Below, piece by piece: positions 44,641 through 57,774 of a DNA stretch of 64,000 nt. Source of the stretch: Culex pipiens pallens. Taxonomy: Eukaryota > Arthropoda > Insecta > Diptera > Culicidae. The stretch lies in the NCBI RefSeq assembly GCF_016801865.2, contig NC_068938.1, forward strand, positions 108,923,176 through 108,987,175, given 5' to 3'. The notes under the pieces were generated by a model that was given only the letters and a program-made list of their open reading frames with translations, was not told where the DNA came from and made no database searches. Every line of letters starts with the position of its first letter. Positions within the stretch are counted from its first letter, which is position 1. The position numbers and the translations under genes were made by a program.

Positions 44641-47640
44641 AACGGCCTATTCTAATCACTTTTGTAGTTTTTAGCAAATATATAATGGTCCTTAAAAAAT
44701 CTCAAAAGCGATTTAAAGTAAGAGAGTTCCAGAAGTAGTCCTCATCCAAAAGCATTAAGTATTGCACATTAATATTCGCAACTTTTGTCAGAGCTGCCAG
44801 ATCTTTGTTACGTTTGTTACACAAACAGACTTTTGAGCGAGCTTTTAGGAATGTTCGATTGTTTCGAAATGCTAGCGTGTAGTTGTTTCAGGAAGTTTAT
44901 TTAAGAAGTTCCACACTGCTAAAAGATACCGAAAAAGATACTTTATCTAAAAATTTAACCAAAAGTATATTTTCCCATAATTATCGACTGCCACTGCACA
45001 CTGCACGAGTTGTCATATGTTTACTTCCATTCAAGGTGGCTAGGGCAACCCAAGGCTGTATATCAAAGGTACTCGTCATCTTGCTTTGCATTAGTGTGAG
45101 TGCATGACTCCGTGCCACTAAAACCAAAACAATAACAAAAGAACAAAGGACCGTGCCAGGAAAACCAAAACATAAACAATGTCAATGTCAGTGGAGTGAG
45201 AGAGTCAGAGATAGCGATTTTGACAACCGCACTACTACACACTCAATCGCGAGTACCTTAGGTAGAAAGCCATGAGGGCAACCTTCACCCACTGCTGCTG
45301 CTGCTGCGTGTTCCGGTGAAATTAATTTCGCTCAAATTAACCGAAGAGTCAAGGCCGTCAGCACACTTTCACAGATTTAACGCAATTCTATAGCATCAGT
45401 CGGTATAACGAATGGCCAAAGGTCAGCAAATTTTAGTTTGAATGGGCAACGTTAGCCTCGCTGGGGCTTGTTTGGAAAAGCAAAAGATGGAAAAATAAAG
45501 CTCGGATTTCCGGGAAAAAGGTGGACAAAAGCTGCAAAAGGAAAACAAAACGAAAGATTCGATATAAGGTGCCTTTAGTCGGCGGAACGACAACGACGGA
45601 GGTTGAAACCTTGAGCCTTACAATAAATTTGCAGATGAAGGAGGAAATGAACACAGTAAAAAATAATGTAATTTTGGAAGGTTGAATATTACTTCTTTAA
45701 TGTTGTAATTTTACCTCAATTTAGACTGAAAATGTGGCATTACACCAGAAAAGCGGTAAAATGACACATTTTCAGAGGTAAAATTACACATTTTGTCTGA
45801 CATAAAAAATGTACTCCTTCCCAGATGTAATATTACCATGATTTTTTTGACAAAGAACTTTTTTCTGTGAAGGTTCTGTTTGGCTTATGTTCGGTGAAAT
45901 AAAGGTTTTCCACAAAACAAATAAACAGGAAAAAACCCTGCCTTTCTACGGTTTAGCCAAAGCACATAAACTTCTTCAGCAAAGACCGTAAATTGTACCA
46001 CCAAATTTGATTATCTGCTGAATTATGGATGAAATCAATTTGTTTGCAATACAACCAAAAGCACTCCTGCGAGGGACATTGAACATAACGACGATGACGA
46101 CGACGTGGTGCAATAAAAAACATAAAAATACGGAAATTGTGCAACCGCTAACGGGCCAGGATTTCGTTTCGACTCTCCGCAACGTCCGGGTTCGAAATGG
46201 GACAAGAATTCCCAGAACCGGGGCATAATGATGACATTATGTGCCAGGACGCAATCTTCACACATACACAGTGAGAGAGAGACACACACATACAAGCACA
46301 AGAACTAACCCGAGGCATCAGTTCGTTAAGCAGAAAAGGCGATTAAAAGTTTAAATTGCAAGGATAAGTTGTTTTTGTGGGTGGGGAAGGGGGAGGAATA
46401 CGAGTCAGTCAGCAGCACTTTGTTGATTTTAAGCATAACTTGAAGAGCTTTCGAGAAGGATGAGCTTTTTACTCATCAACATAAAAGCGAAGTCGGCGTT
46501 GGTGGAGGCGAGCGTTACGGTGATGACGATGATTAATATGAAGTAAGACTGCCGTCAACACATTATTCTGGTTGGGTGGTGCTGTGCTGGTTGTTTCTGC
46601 TTGAGGAATCTTCGTCCTTCTTCGTTTGTCGTGTCTACAGTGTTTGGAAGAACAGAGATGGAAGGGAACGAAATTTAATTAAATTTGAATTCTTTCTTGA
46701 GCACTGATTGACATAAGCAGCTTCTGCTTGGCTGAAGACGTTTTGCAATCTTTGCCAATTATCATCAACTAAATTGCTCTGCTAGTTGAAATCATTTGAA
46801 TGAGCTCAAGCCCAAAACGTTGGAAAAACCTGAATGCCCACTCTAGACTTGGAATGTGGTTTAAAATTTTAAAAAGACTGAAGATTTTTTAGACAATTCG
46901 GTTAGTTATATAAGATAATAGCAGATTAATTGTAAAAAATCTAATCATACTCTGGAATCCATCGAAATTATATATTTTTTTCACTTAGATTGCAGCATTA
47001 TTCAAAATTATAATTAGAAATGGTACGGAATTTACCACAACTTGGAGTTGGTAGACTTATTTTTGCTTCTATTTGACTTTTGTACTATCAACGCGATTTG
47101 TTTTCTTTCGAGTAATTAACAATACTCAAAATGTACAAAACAAACATACCATCAATCAAAATCATAATGGAAAAAAATAAATGTTTGCGTTGCATCGAAA
47201 TGTTATAATGATCCAAAATTATTTTTTTTGCTATTCCGACGTGAAACTACTTACTTTTCCTGTCATTCTTGAACGATGAAATAGCCTACTTTTCTGTATC
47301 AAAAAAGGAAAAAAAAACAGAATCTGTAACTTGATCTGTAACCTGTGTTTTCACAGTTCCAATAAAAAAATACACACTGAATCAAAGACCAGCATGATTT
47401 GACTAAAAGGAAGATTGTAAATTTTTAATTTGTTGTCTGTAAATGTTTAAATATATTTAAATGTATGTCTTCATGTTTATCGTGTGCCACATGCATTTAT
47501 TTTATATTTATTAGCGCTTGGTTGGTGTCAAACTAGGAGATTTTATTATTTTTTTAAATCCTATTTATTAAAACCTATTCATGCATGATAAAAAAAAACA
47601 ATTAGAAAACAAGCACAGTAAAAATCAATTAAAAGTAGGC
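44641..47640. other. No gene recognised; MITE-like palindrome inside
   Basis: About 45655-45874 has imperfect inverted ends (CACAGTAAAAAA and TTTTTTCTGTG) and repeated TGTAATTTTAC-like motifs, so it is probably a MITE. A (GA/CA)n tract lies at 46268-46290. No protein-coding signature otherwise. Confidence 0.4.
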
Positions 47641-47699
47641 GACTCTATTAAGTCGAGAAAATTCATAAGAAAAATTCAAAGACACCAACCCCATATGAA

Positions 47700-48800
47700 A
47701 TGTAAGTTTCAGCCTGTTCCAGCTGACAGTGATAGATGTCACTGTCAACCAACTGTCATCGTCGCAAGCGGAAGTGAGCTGGCGGGAACGGATTTTCTGG
47801 GGTATAAAAGCGGACCCAAACGAAGGCCCGCTCTCTGATTTTACCATCGTCCGGAGGAGTGAAGATCGGCAATCGCGCCGGTGTCACCCGTCAACATGTG
47901 ACCCGGTTTGAAAGTTCGCGTGCAATTTAAAACCCTAATTAAAATTCACACACTAAACAGTGATAAAACAGTGACGTACCACAAGATTAAAATCACTTAA
48001 AGTTAACAGTACGGACTGAGGAAGGACAGCACTACAAACGGTTAGTGGACACCACGGACAAGTTAAAAACCCTAGCCGCGTTAAGTCCCCTCGGTCAAAA
48101 TCGTACCCCCGAGCGAGTGTAGTGCAAAGAAACTGCAGTGAATTGAAAAGTGGTCGGGACTGGTCGCACGAAGTACCGCGGTACTAAGTGCATTGTGGTA
48201 CACGTCAAATTCTGTGGACCAGTCCCCAAAGAACAGTGGTGTGCCTCGCTCGGGATGGACCACTCTTTTGTGCGCACGGTACCACTCCCCGGACAGCGAA
48301 CTGGCCATCCGTCACCATATGGCCCGCGAAACGCCGAAGGAGAAAATTCCCCCCCCCCCCCCCTCGTGGCCCTCTTGGGCGAAGCATCGAACCCCGGCGG
48401 CCTTTGAGGCATTGCCGACGTTCCCGCCGAGTTCCGGAACCAGCCACCAGCAGCGGATCAACAGCAGCAGCAAGTCGACCAACGAGCAACAACGATACTA
48501 ACCTAAAAGCATGCAAGTACAGAAACAAATACACGTGAACAAGTTAAAAGGTCTTTAAATTCCCCCCCCCCCTCTTGCCCCTTCCCCCCCCCCCTAAGCC
48601 CCCTTAAGTAAAGTGGTTAAAATTATTGAAAATAAAAATGTAGGTCAAGATCAATCATGCTGTGTCGTCTTAAATTATTTATAATATCTGGTCTTTTGCT
48701 TGTTTTCCCCTGTAAAGTGTGTGATTCAGTGTAAGTATTTTAAAGTGTAATTATTCGTTATTTATTAGAAGTTATTGTTATGTCCCGTGGAGTACCGTAT
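47700..48800 (+). repeat. LTR-like segment with TATA box (possible solo LTR)
   Basis: GGTATAAAAG at 47801-47810 is followed about 25-30 bp later by CTCTCTGATTTTACC, a likely start region. After that comes ~800 bp of GC-richer sequence without a coding frame, long C-runs (48347-48363, 48562-48595), and an AATAAA signal near 48633. TATA, transcribed leader and polyadenylation signal in one ~1.1-kb block is how an LTR is organised. No paired copy, TG...CA ends or duplication were found. It could instead be a host promoter and 5' UTR. Confidence 0.4.
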
Positions 48801-49329
48801 GCCGACCCTAAGGAGCAATCCACCTAGCTGGACTCCTTGTGCACTTCTCCCCTTTTCTAATTTGCTAGAAAGAAAACCCAATACAAAAGATTTCTTCTAG
48901 ATTCTCATTTCTGATATCTTATTACTACTTCTTACAAAGTCTTACATTGTCTTACAAATCGAATAGCAAAACTTTTCAAAATAAATGCTGAAAAGTTCTA
49001 CTTTACAGCACTTGTTTCGAAAAGTAACACTTTTCAAAAAAATTGATTCAAACGTTTCATTGACAGAACACATGGACATTTGACTTATAATTTCACTTAA
49101 TGGGTGTTTTTTCTGAAATGCAAAAAAAGTTGTATGGAACTCGTTGCAAAACTTGATTTTTTCAGCACTCGTCGTATTTATCCAACTCGGTGAACCACGT
49201 TGCATGACTGTACGATTCGTGTTGAAAAAATCCTCTTTTGCAACTTGTTGCGAGCAATTCCATGCCAAATAGAGAATCGGTTGTACCAGACCCTCTCCGA
49301 TTTCAATGTAACTTTGTAGACATGTTATC

Positions 49330-50034
49330 CTTCGCTTATATAAGCCATTTTTGTGTATATGGAGCCAGTTCCACTCGATAATGACATTTGAGAAGGGCGT
49401 AAGTGTTTTAAATATTTTTGTAATTCGGAATTTAAATATTTCTGTATTTTGAAGCCGTTGCATCGTATCAAAAAGTGGTCAAAGACAGACTTGTAGGAAA
49501 TTTGACGGGCTTTTCGATAAAAATACACTGAAAGAAAAAAACACTCAACTTTTATGAGATTTTTTGATTTTTAAGTTTAAAAGTCAAATTTGAGGGGGAG
49601 CCCACGATTTTTTTTCGTTCAAAATTTTTGTGAAGATAGCCTAACATGTTACAAAAAAAAATCACGAAAAATGCAGGATGGAGCATCTCACCTAAAAAAA
49701 TACAAAAATCATTTGCTGAAACTGTTTTTTTGAAAAGTGCTCTAAACGTCAAAATTTTCAAAAACCGAATACGGGAATCGATTCTCCAGACAATTTTACA
49801 TGAATGTCTCCATATCGACTACTATCCTAAGTCCAATCCTTGTGAAGTTACAGCGGGTTTAAAAATAAAAATGTTGAAAAAATTGGTTTTTTGATGGTTT
49901 TTGGCAATTCCTATATGACAGACTTGATTTTTCAGTCTCGTAAATATTTTTACCGGAAAGCTCGTCCAATTTCCCATAAGTTTGTCTTTGACCACATTTC
50001 AATTGGATGTATGGGCTTACAGATATAAGCGGAT
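49330..50034. repeat. Imperfect inverted repeat
   Basis: GTCAAAGACAGACTTGTAGG at about 49488 and its diverged complement at about 49968-49992 form the ends of a loose palindrome. No coding content or target duplication. Confidence 0.45.
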
Positions 50035-51017
50035 ATAAGGGCGTAATAATGAATGTTTGGCCTTTTTGAAATGTTAGTTTTGATTTGAAAATTATGAAAA
50101 TATTGTTTTCGAAAAGATCGGAAAACTTCACAAATGTTTCATATTTTAACATTGAAAATCGGACCATTAGTTGCTGAGATATCGACATTGAAAAATGGTG
50201 GGCTGTTTGGGTGAGACTTAGAAAACATCAATTTTCTTGTTTTTAAACCTTTGCATTGTAATATCTCAGCAACTAAAGGTCGTATCAACGTCCGAAGAAG
50301 CAAAATATAGAGAATTTTCTCAGCTTTTCAAAAATATTTTTTTCAAAGGTGGGGAAACATGTGCACTAATTAAAAAAAAGGAAACATGCGACTATTTTCA
50401 AAAAAGTTACATAAAATGGCTATAACTTAAAAACGGTGCACTTTATCAAAATTTCACTAAAGTACTTTTTGATTGCAAATTTGATTTTACATCGAAAAAT
50501 GAAGTTTAAAAATTTTTGCTACCAAAATTTCGATTTTTTGAAAAAAATCAGTATTGACTAAAAAATTCATAACTCGATCAATAATTTTTTCACAACCTGG
50601 AAATTTCTGAAAAGTTGGCATTTTATGTCCTCTTAAATATATCAAAAAATAAAAAAAATTAAAAATATTGTTTTTTTGCAAATCAAGTTTTAGTAATAAA
50701 AAGTTAAATAAAAAAATCACCAATTTTTTTTAATCGTGTATTTTTTTCCAGTGTAGTCCGTATCCATACCTAAACTTTGCCGAAGACACCAAATCGATCA
50801 AAAAATTCCTTCAAAAGATACAGATTTTTGAATTTTCATGCATTTTCATTTTTGTATGGACAGCTGCCAAATTTGTATGGAAAATTATATAGACAAACTA
50901 ATGATGCAAAATGGCTTCTTTGGGCATACCGAAGGCACCAAAAAAGTTTCAGTCGGATGAAAAAAAATACAAAAATTAAAATTGAAGAAAAAAGACCGAT
51001 TTCGTAGAGAATTGCTC
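50035..51017. repeat. Single arm of the GAGCAA foldback family
   Basis: Runs from the family centre (GGGCGTAATAATGAATGTTTGG) to the terminal end CGTAGAGAATTGCTC at 51017. It matches the right arms at 39330-40535 and 60236-60819. The opposite arm is absent. Confidence 0.65.
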
Positions 51018-51403
51018 AGGGCGAAAAATATTTGCAAGTTTTTTCAATAAAAAATCAAATTTTCAGCAATAATTTTTTTTCCCTTAAAAACTCACTACAA
51101 AAACTTCCAATAAATTATCAAGAAGGAGAGGGGGAATGGGAAGGGCGTCATCATCTTTGAAAAATATTTGCAACAGCCACGGAGTTGAAATTGATTTAAA
51201 TATTTAAAAAAAAGATTGATTTTAAATGTTTATTTATTTCATTGAACTATGAATTTTCTAATTTTGTGAAATGTTTTTTCAATGGTGCGATTGTTGTACT
51301 GAAGATGCCCAGAAATTTCAAGTCAACGAAAATAATTGATATTGCATGTTAATTGCTGTTATAAAACCTTGCAAGAGGTTTGATAACCTGATGGCCTGAT
51401 GGC

Positions 51404-51643
51404 AGTACTATCCACTTTTGACAAAATCGAGGTTTTTTGCTCCAGGTGCTAGAGGATATTCCAACACATCTTCTGAAACTTGAATTTCACTGAAATGTTT
51501 TGGCTGTCGATACGAAAAACCAAACGGCTAATATCCAATTCACCTTTAAAATTGCCGTGGCGAAGGTTTGGTGACAAACACAAAACGCGTTTTTCTCCGA
51601 ATACTTTATTTGGCATATTAGCCGAATCTTCAATTATGGGCAG
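51404..51643. mobile_element. Partial copy of the 268-bp MITE
   Basis: Shares with 39495-39762 the blocks around AACCAAACGGCTAATATCCA (51519) and the right end CAATTATGGGCAG. The left end is degraded. Confidence 0.6.
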
Positions 51644-51831
51644 AGTAGCTGGAACATTGATGTTTATGATATAATTGAGTTTGCATAAAGAGTTTTGAAA
51701 ATATGGCGACTGAAGTGACAAAAGTAATGCAAAATTGTTCATGAAAAAGTTGGTATTGGTTTTGTAGCCAAAGTATTCAATTAGTTTTCAAAGAGAAATT
51801 CGTAACGAAATCAGGCAAAAACATCATTATT

Positions 51832-52287
51832 GAGCGAGTTGTGGCGCTATAACCACGGCAAATAGTGTCCACGGCATTTTTGGAAATACAATGTCCCATC
51901 CTCGAGGGTCCCGGTGCACCAAAACTTCTTAGCATGGTGCAATTTACAATTTATCGTCCCAACGATAAATTGCAAAATCAAACAGGAACGTGAGCGGGGG
52001 ATCCCTACGTTTCTTCCTCCCCTGTAGATTCAGAACTGTATTGCTGTTTTAACATTCGTGTTCAAACTCAATCCAATTCAACGAATCATCTTTGCGGTCA
52101 ACTTTACACAGTTGGCCTGGCCGCTTCAACGTTTATGATGTTTCAAAGCAATTTATTGAATTGGGGCACTGCAATTGTTAATAATGACAAGAGGATGCTA
52201 GGCGTTAATCAACCTAAGACATTTTCCAGGATGCCCTCGAAAGACTGGATGCGATAGGGTTAGATTCGATTAGATTAGATTAGATTA
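51832..52287 (+). mobile_element. Retroposon with (GATTA)n tail, 456 bp
   Basis: A perfect 25-bp direct repeat starting GAAATCAGGCAAAAACATCA lies at 51807-51831 and 52288-52312. The insert ends in GATTAGATTAGATTAGATTA. A long duplication plus a simple-repeat tail is the mark of LINE machinery. It has no ORF; it is a LINE 3' end or a SINE. Its head (GAGCGAGTTGTGGCGCTATA) is not tRNA-like to my reading. Confidence 0.75.
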
Positions 52288-52438
52288 GAAATCAGGCAAA
52301 AACATCATTATTTAACTAGAACTTGTTGCCAATAACAAATAACAACTTGTTGAATCCATATGAATACAGAACGTTATTTGTAGTACCTCTAGCTATGATT
52401 TAAAGTGACATACGGGGCAATTGAAATGCATATTTTAA

Positions 52439-52911
52439 CACTGGAACGCCCAACGCACGTCCAACTTACACGAACGCCCAAGCTTCCCAAAAAAGGTGGA
52501 ACGGTAACTTCAACTCGCTGGTTCTCGGGCATTACTCAACCAATCGGGACGATTCTTGTTTCCAGTGATTTGTAAGAATGTCTAGATGATCCTAAAAATT
52601 TTCAGAACTTGATTTGATCAAATCTGTAATTTCTGCGACCAAAAACATCGTTCCACCTTTTTTTAAAACGACTGCCTCCGCGGAATTTTTGGCGATTTTT
52701 TTCTTACACGCGAGAAAAAAGGTTGGAACGATGTTTTTGATCGCAAAAATTACAGATTTGATCAAATTAAGTTCTGCAAAGTTTTAGAATCATCTAGACA
52801 TCCTAACAAATCACTTTAAAGAAGAATAATCTTGATTGGTTGAGTTATGCCCGAGAACCATTGTGTTGAAGTTACCGTTCCAACTTTTTTGGAGCCTTGG
52901 GCGTTGGAATG
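52439..52911. mobile_element. piggyBac-type MITE, 473 bp
   Basis: TTAA at 52435-52438 and 52912-52915 flanks inverted ends: CACTGGAACGCCCAACG at the left, and CATTCCAACGCCCAAGG as the complement of the right. The inner arms are also palindromic around about 52690. TTAA duplication is diagnostic of piggyBac-like elements. No transposase. Confidence 0.75.
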
Positions 52912-53453
52912 TTAAGGTAAATCGTAAATCGCAAGTTCTAAACGATTTTTGGGAACTTTTCGTTGTAACGAAATCCAGGTGAGCCCGAAGGTTTTCTTCG
53001 AACATCTAAACTTTACTTTACTTTATTCTAAGCAAGCCTCACTTTCGTAGGAAGTTCAAGTTACTGCAATATTAAAATAAACATATGGAATCCCCAAATG
53101 ACTCATTGTATGAGTGATAACGCTCTATTTTATTTTATAATATAAACAAATTTGTTATCAAATTTCTTCGGAAATTATATGAAACCAGACGAAACAATAA
53201 CTCCAAACGGTATATCACCGTTCGATTGTTATTCCAGCTAAATTAGTTAATAATCGTGACTGGACCAAACGCACCCGTTCCAATTAAGAAACACACGAAA
53301 CAAACGCGGCCACAAAAACTTGATGCGTGCGTGCGTGACTGGAACTGGCCGGAACTGGCAGCAATTTCGTGACTCGCGCGACGAATAATTTCCCCGATCG
53401 AATAAATTAACTCAGTCTCATGTTTTTTTCTCTCTCTCCACTATTATTTTCAG

Positions 53454-53642
53454 GCGCGGAATCACACCCCCACATCGCGTCAAATCGATCTCGATGGCCA
53501 CATTCACACAGGAAGAGATTGACTTTGTGCGGCAGAACGGCAACGACGCCTGCAGCAGAACCTGGCTCGGCCTGTGGGACCCCAAGCGGGCCATCAAGCA
53601 GGAGCATCGAGATTTCATGATCGACAAGTACGAGAGGAAACG
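53454..53642 (+). CDS. drongo: drongo/AGFG Arf-GAP exon (C-terminal half of domain)
   Basis: Arf-GAP domain protein of the AGFG/Drongo family, which acts on Arf GTPases in endosomal trafficking. The exon starts after a strong pyrimidine tract and TTTTCAG, and ends at AACG|GTAAGG. It encodes 62 full codons with split codons at both ends. The first residues RGITPPHRVKSIS, then MATFTQEEID, NGNDACSRTWLGLWD and FMIDKYERKR match the second half of the Arf-GAP domain in this family. In the family pattern C-X2-C...C-X2-C-X4-R, the first Arg of this exon would be the catalytic arginine finger. The zinc-finger half must lie in an upstream exon, which I could not find in this window. It joins in phase (CG + A = Arg) to the exon at 56995. 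Naming rests on remembered family motifs. Confidence 0.88.
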
Positions 53643-56600
53643 GTAAGGGGCATTTTTTTAATATTCTGGGCATGTCTTCTTAAGGGCAAAGGTTCTTCGT
53701 AAAAATGTCACCACCTTAATAGAGTTTTAAGGCCAAGTGTCATCGTGCATTATTTAACCAAGCTGTCGTCTGCCTGTCGGTCAACTGCAAATGGTGCGAG
53801 AACCATGAAAATAGAAACTTTATTGCAGAGCTTGCCATTCAGATGGAAACAATTTCCAATGTGGTTGTTGAGTATTGTGGTCACGTTTAGGGGTGCTAGG
53901 TTTAATTAGTCACCATATTAAGAAGCTGCAAAAAATTATCCTTAAATTAGTGATAAATTCCAATTTGCGAAATTTTCGCATTCAGTTTTTACTTTTTTGG
54001 CAATGTTAAAGGTAAAAGCTATTTAAAAAAAAGTCCGTTGCAAATATTGTTTTTTTTGTATACCATAAAAATAAGAGGCAAAATATTAGTCATTCCATCT
54101 TAATCGTACAATATGGTGCAAATTTGAAATTAACATTTTCTGATTATGCTTAAATAAGGTGGAGCTGTTATTGATAGCACCAAAAACATGCCCAAAGTTT
54201 TGTCGTTTTTAGTGCATATTTAATCTAATAAATTACCTTAGTATCGTGTTTCTATGAACATTTTAAATAGGTTTTCTCATTTTCGTAAACACTTTAAAGG
54301 TTAGAGCAAGAGGAAGCAAGGCAGACTAACACAGAAAAAAAAATCTTAAAATATGTTACAAATACAGAAAAAGGTAGTTCGGGATCATCCCTAAACCACG
54401 TGAATAAACCCCCCTCCCCCCTCGTGGATAATTGTCCATAGAAATAAAATCGATTTTGTATGGTGCGTGAACAATCGCTGGACCCCGCCCCCCGTGTGTC
54501 AACATAGTTTATGGGTGATTCCTTCTTTATGATCTGGCAAATCGACTCTTCTATGTGTTAGAAAAAGACTATTTTTAAAATAGTCTTGAAATGAGTTTTT
54601 TTTGTTCAAAAAGTACTACTTTTATTAGTGAAATAGCTAGAGAATGTCCAAATAGAGGTCCTTAAAATATTAGGGCCGACAGAAAAGCTGCATTTGGCAT
54701 GCTATTGACAAATTATCACAAAAGTGTTCCGAATTTGTGAGTGTTCCGAGTATGTATACATTTTCGAATTCCCTTGTTTTTTTCATTTTTAAAATACTTC
54801 TCGAAAGTAAAGACTCATCCCAAATAAATGTTTTTAAAAAGCTTAGAAAATTTCCTACACTTTTCTCCCTAGAACTTTCAAAATCGGGCAGTTAGAAAAA
54901 AGAATTCGAATCAATGGAAATGAATTTTAATAAGTGTCACCTAATTATCCTGCAATCTGCATCTGAGCAAACGTTCAAAAATCAGTTTTTTGAACGTGGC
55001 AATTCAGGGTTAAGTTTAAGAGAAAAGTGACATTCGGAGCAATTTTAGAGCTCTAAAAAAACGAACATTTTTATTTGTTGACATGTCTATTTGGACTTAA
55101 GGGTCAAAAGTAACAGCCATTTTAAGGTAAAAAAGATGCAAATTTAAAACTGAAATATCTCGAAAAGGCGCAAGCCGAATTTTAAGCAGCTGAAAAATGT
55201 TGACAAAATGTCATCTCGCCTTTTACGACTAAATGTACAAAAATTCTAATGCCAATATCTCAGCAACTAATGGTAAAATTTTCAATGTCGATAAAAACTT
55301 CAATTTTCCTGTTTCTTTTTTTTAAGCTGCTCTATTCCAGCAACCAAAAGTCCGATCTTCCAGCAACCAAAGGTCCGATCTTCAATGGCTCTTGAAAAAC
55401 ATTATAGCAAATTTTCTGAACCTTAACAAAAATATTTCCAGAAATGGTTGCTATTTTTAAAACTCGAAAAACTGCAAACATTTCGCTGAAATCAAACTTT
55501 TGGTGGCTGTATCTTGAAAACGGGGCACTTTATCAAAAAAAAATTGTTTAGTTCTTTTCGATTCTACTTATTAATATTAGGGCAAATTCAATTCTACTTA
55601 TAAATATTTGGTCGAAAAAACGTATTCCAAAAATCCATATTTTTTCTGAAAATTGAGTTTTTGTGAACCAAAAATTAAACATTTTTCCGTTTACCCATTT
55701 TTTTTAACAGTGAAGATATAAAATTGACCAGAAAATTGCTTAAATAATTTCATATTTTTGAATTAATTACGTGCCATTTTTGTATGGACAGCTGCCAAAA
55801 TTGTATGGAGACTTGAATGGGTGAACAAATGACACAAAATGGCTTCTGTAACCTTTTTAATACTTCACGAATCTTTTCGCACTCTTCGGCAAAGTTGTTC
55901 CCTGGAACACAAACTATAAGCTCGTGAGGTTTTTGAAAAATGCAAAAATCGTTAAGGGGCTCAAAACTGGTAAAAACCGATACGCACTGATTTTTCGGGT
56001 TTAATCCCATTTAAACATCAAAGTCAAAGCTCCAGGTCCTGTCGCAACCAATTAAGCTCATATTTGGGATTTGGGCTCAGTACGCCTAGGGAATCCTGAT
56101 GTCCTGAAATGCCCGCTAAATTGACCCAATTTGTTACATTCTAATAGGGATGCTTCCAAAAACCAGCCTTTATAAGTTACTATAGTATACGGATTTGGAA
56201 TTTTTTAAAGAAATTTACCGATAGTTGTTGTTTTTTTTTCTCAACAGGCATTTCTTGCCCAAATCAACTTTAAACTAAAACAATCGTCTTAACACTGATA
56301 AAAATTTATAACTTATTACACTGATAAAAAGTTATAATCAATTTTCCCTGAGAACGTTGGGCGGGTTCACCTTAAGGATGATTTCAGTGATTGAAAATTT
56401 CAGGATGTCGTTTCGATCGCTCTATTTTAAACATTTATTTGTGTCAATGACTTAACAAAAAATATCAACAACACGTAAATTTGTTGCATTCAAATGTCTT
56501 AGATTCCAAGCTGCTACTAAATCTTAATACGTCCGTTGGTTCCACATATATTTATGTCTGATGTCCGTCCTGCATGGTCAGACCAGAATGCGGCCCCCCA

Positions 56601-56994
56601 GCTGCCGGTCTATTCTAATTAACAGAGGGAAATTGGACAACACCCTGATTCTGTTTGCTGCCCTGAAAGCGAGGGAGAAATTAAGATGAAGCTTGGCGCT
56701 AGCCAACTTTCGATCTCTGTGGCTTGATACCACCACCATGAGAGGTGTTTGTATAACAAACGAACGTTGGTCAAGAGAGGTGGTAATTTCATTAATGTTG
56801 CTGCTGGTGTACGAAACAACAAACGCTTAGGGCTTAATTGGATGAATAAAAGTGCTGTTTATTGTTCCGACGGAGATGCGGAGATGTAGCGCGATTATAG
56901 TTTGGCCTTTCTCCTGTCCCTGCCTCTCTTTGCCCATATGGCGCCCCCTCCGCACATTAAGTGTACTAATTAGGTTTGTGTTTGTTTGTTTCAG
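53643..56994 (+). other. drongo intron with repeats
   Basis: GTAAGG donor to TTTCAG acceptor, 3352 bp. It holds a diverged relative of the 16119 MITE (54381-54522), a fragment matching the right part of the Tc1-type MITE (about 54610-54760), and a foldback arm (55250-55855). No further exon was recognised. Confidence 0.75.
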
Positions 56995-57749
56995 ATATTA
57001 CCTGGAACCTGCTAGTCCGCTCAAATCCCTCCCAACAAATGGCACAACTTCGGCGACAACGGCGGCTTCGTCGTCATCGTCGTCCTCGTCCACGCTGGCC
57101 TCAGCTACCAACGGCAATGGGAGCAGCACAAACATCAACGGTAGCACATCCAGCAACAACAGCAGCAGCAGTAAAAATGGTGCCGAGAATCTAGTGCCAC
57201 TCAAGACGATCACGCTGACTCCGCCAACGTCACTCCGGCTCAGCCGAACCAGCTCAAACTCCAGCGGCGGGCTGGCCAACGGAAGTCACACCGGTTCCAG
57301 CACAAATCTCAAGTTCCAGCAGCAGTTCACGCCCGACGACAGCAACTTCTTCAGCAGTGACCCGCCAAAAATCTTGCCACCGACGCCGCAGAAACACTCG
57401 AGCAATCATCACCAGCGGTTGAACGGGTCGGCGACCGTGAACGGAACCAACTTTGAGCGAAACCAGAAGAATGGTCTACTCACCAGCACAATCACCAACG
57501 GCATCAACAAGTTCACCCCAGATACGGACTTTGTGGCCGATTTCAGCAACGCAAACATCATTGTCAACGCTGCGACGACGACGACGACGACGACAGCCAA
57601 CGGACTGAAGAATGGCGGCAGCAGCAATCATCGCCGGCTAAGCAACGGGTTCAGCGAAAACGGGAACGGGCTCATCCCTAACGGACACCGGAACGGCGAG
57701 ACGGAGAACTTTGCCGACTTTGAGCACAATACCATCTACAATGCGGCAG
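56995..57749 (+). CDS. drongo: drongo/AGFG low-complexity exon
   Basis: Continues the Arf-GAP exon in phase: the boundary reads KR-YYLEPASPLKSLP, as expected right after the Arf-GAP domain of this family. It encodes 251 codons rich in Ser, Thr, Asn and Gly, with homopolymeric Ser and Thr runs. Acidic-aromatic motifs DFVADFSNANI and NFADFEHNTIYN are the kind seen in the family's C-terminal region. No NPF or FG repeat cluster is in this exon. The acceptor is TTTGTTTCAG; the donor is CAG|GTGAGT, leaving a 1-nt phase. The frame is also open upstream to 56852, but that part precedes the acceptor and is intron. A foldback element begins 25 bp past the donor. Confidence 0.87.
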
Positions 57750-57774
57750 GTGAGTTGAAATGAGCAAATTAGTT

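Noticed and set aside
48347..48595. Long C-runs as regulatory elements
   Set aside because: Similar C- or G-runs occur at 5186, 10020, 16165 and 16245 and look like homopolymer expansion within repeats.
56852..56994. Upstream extension of the second drongo exon frame to an ATG
   Set aside because: A strong acceptor TTTCAG at 56989-56994 and in-phase joining to the Arf-GAP exon show that this part is intron.
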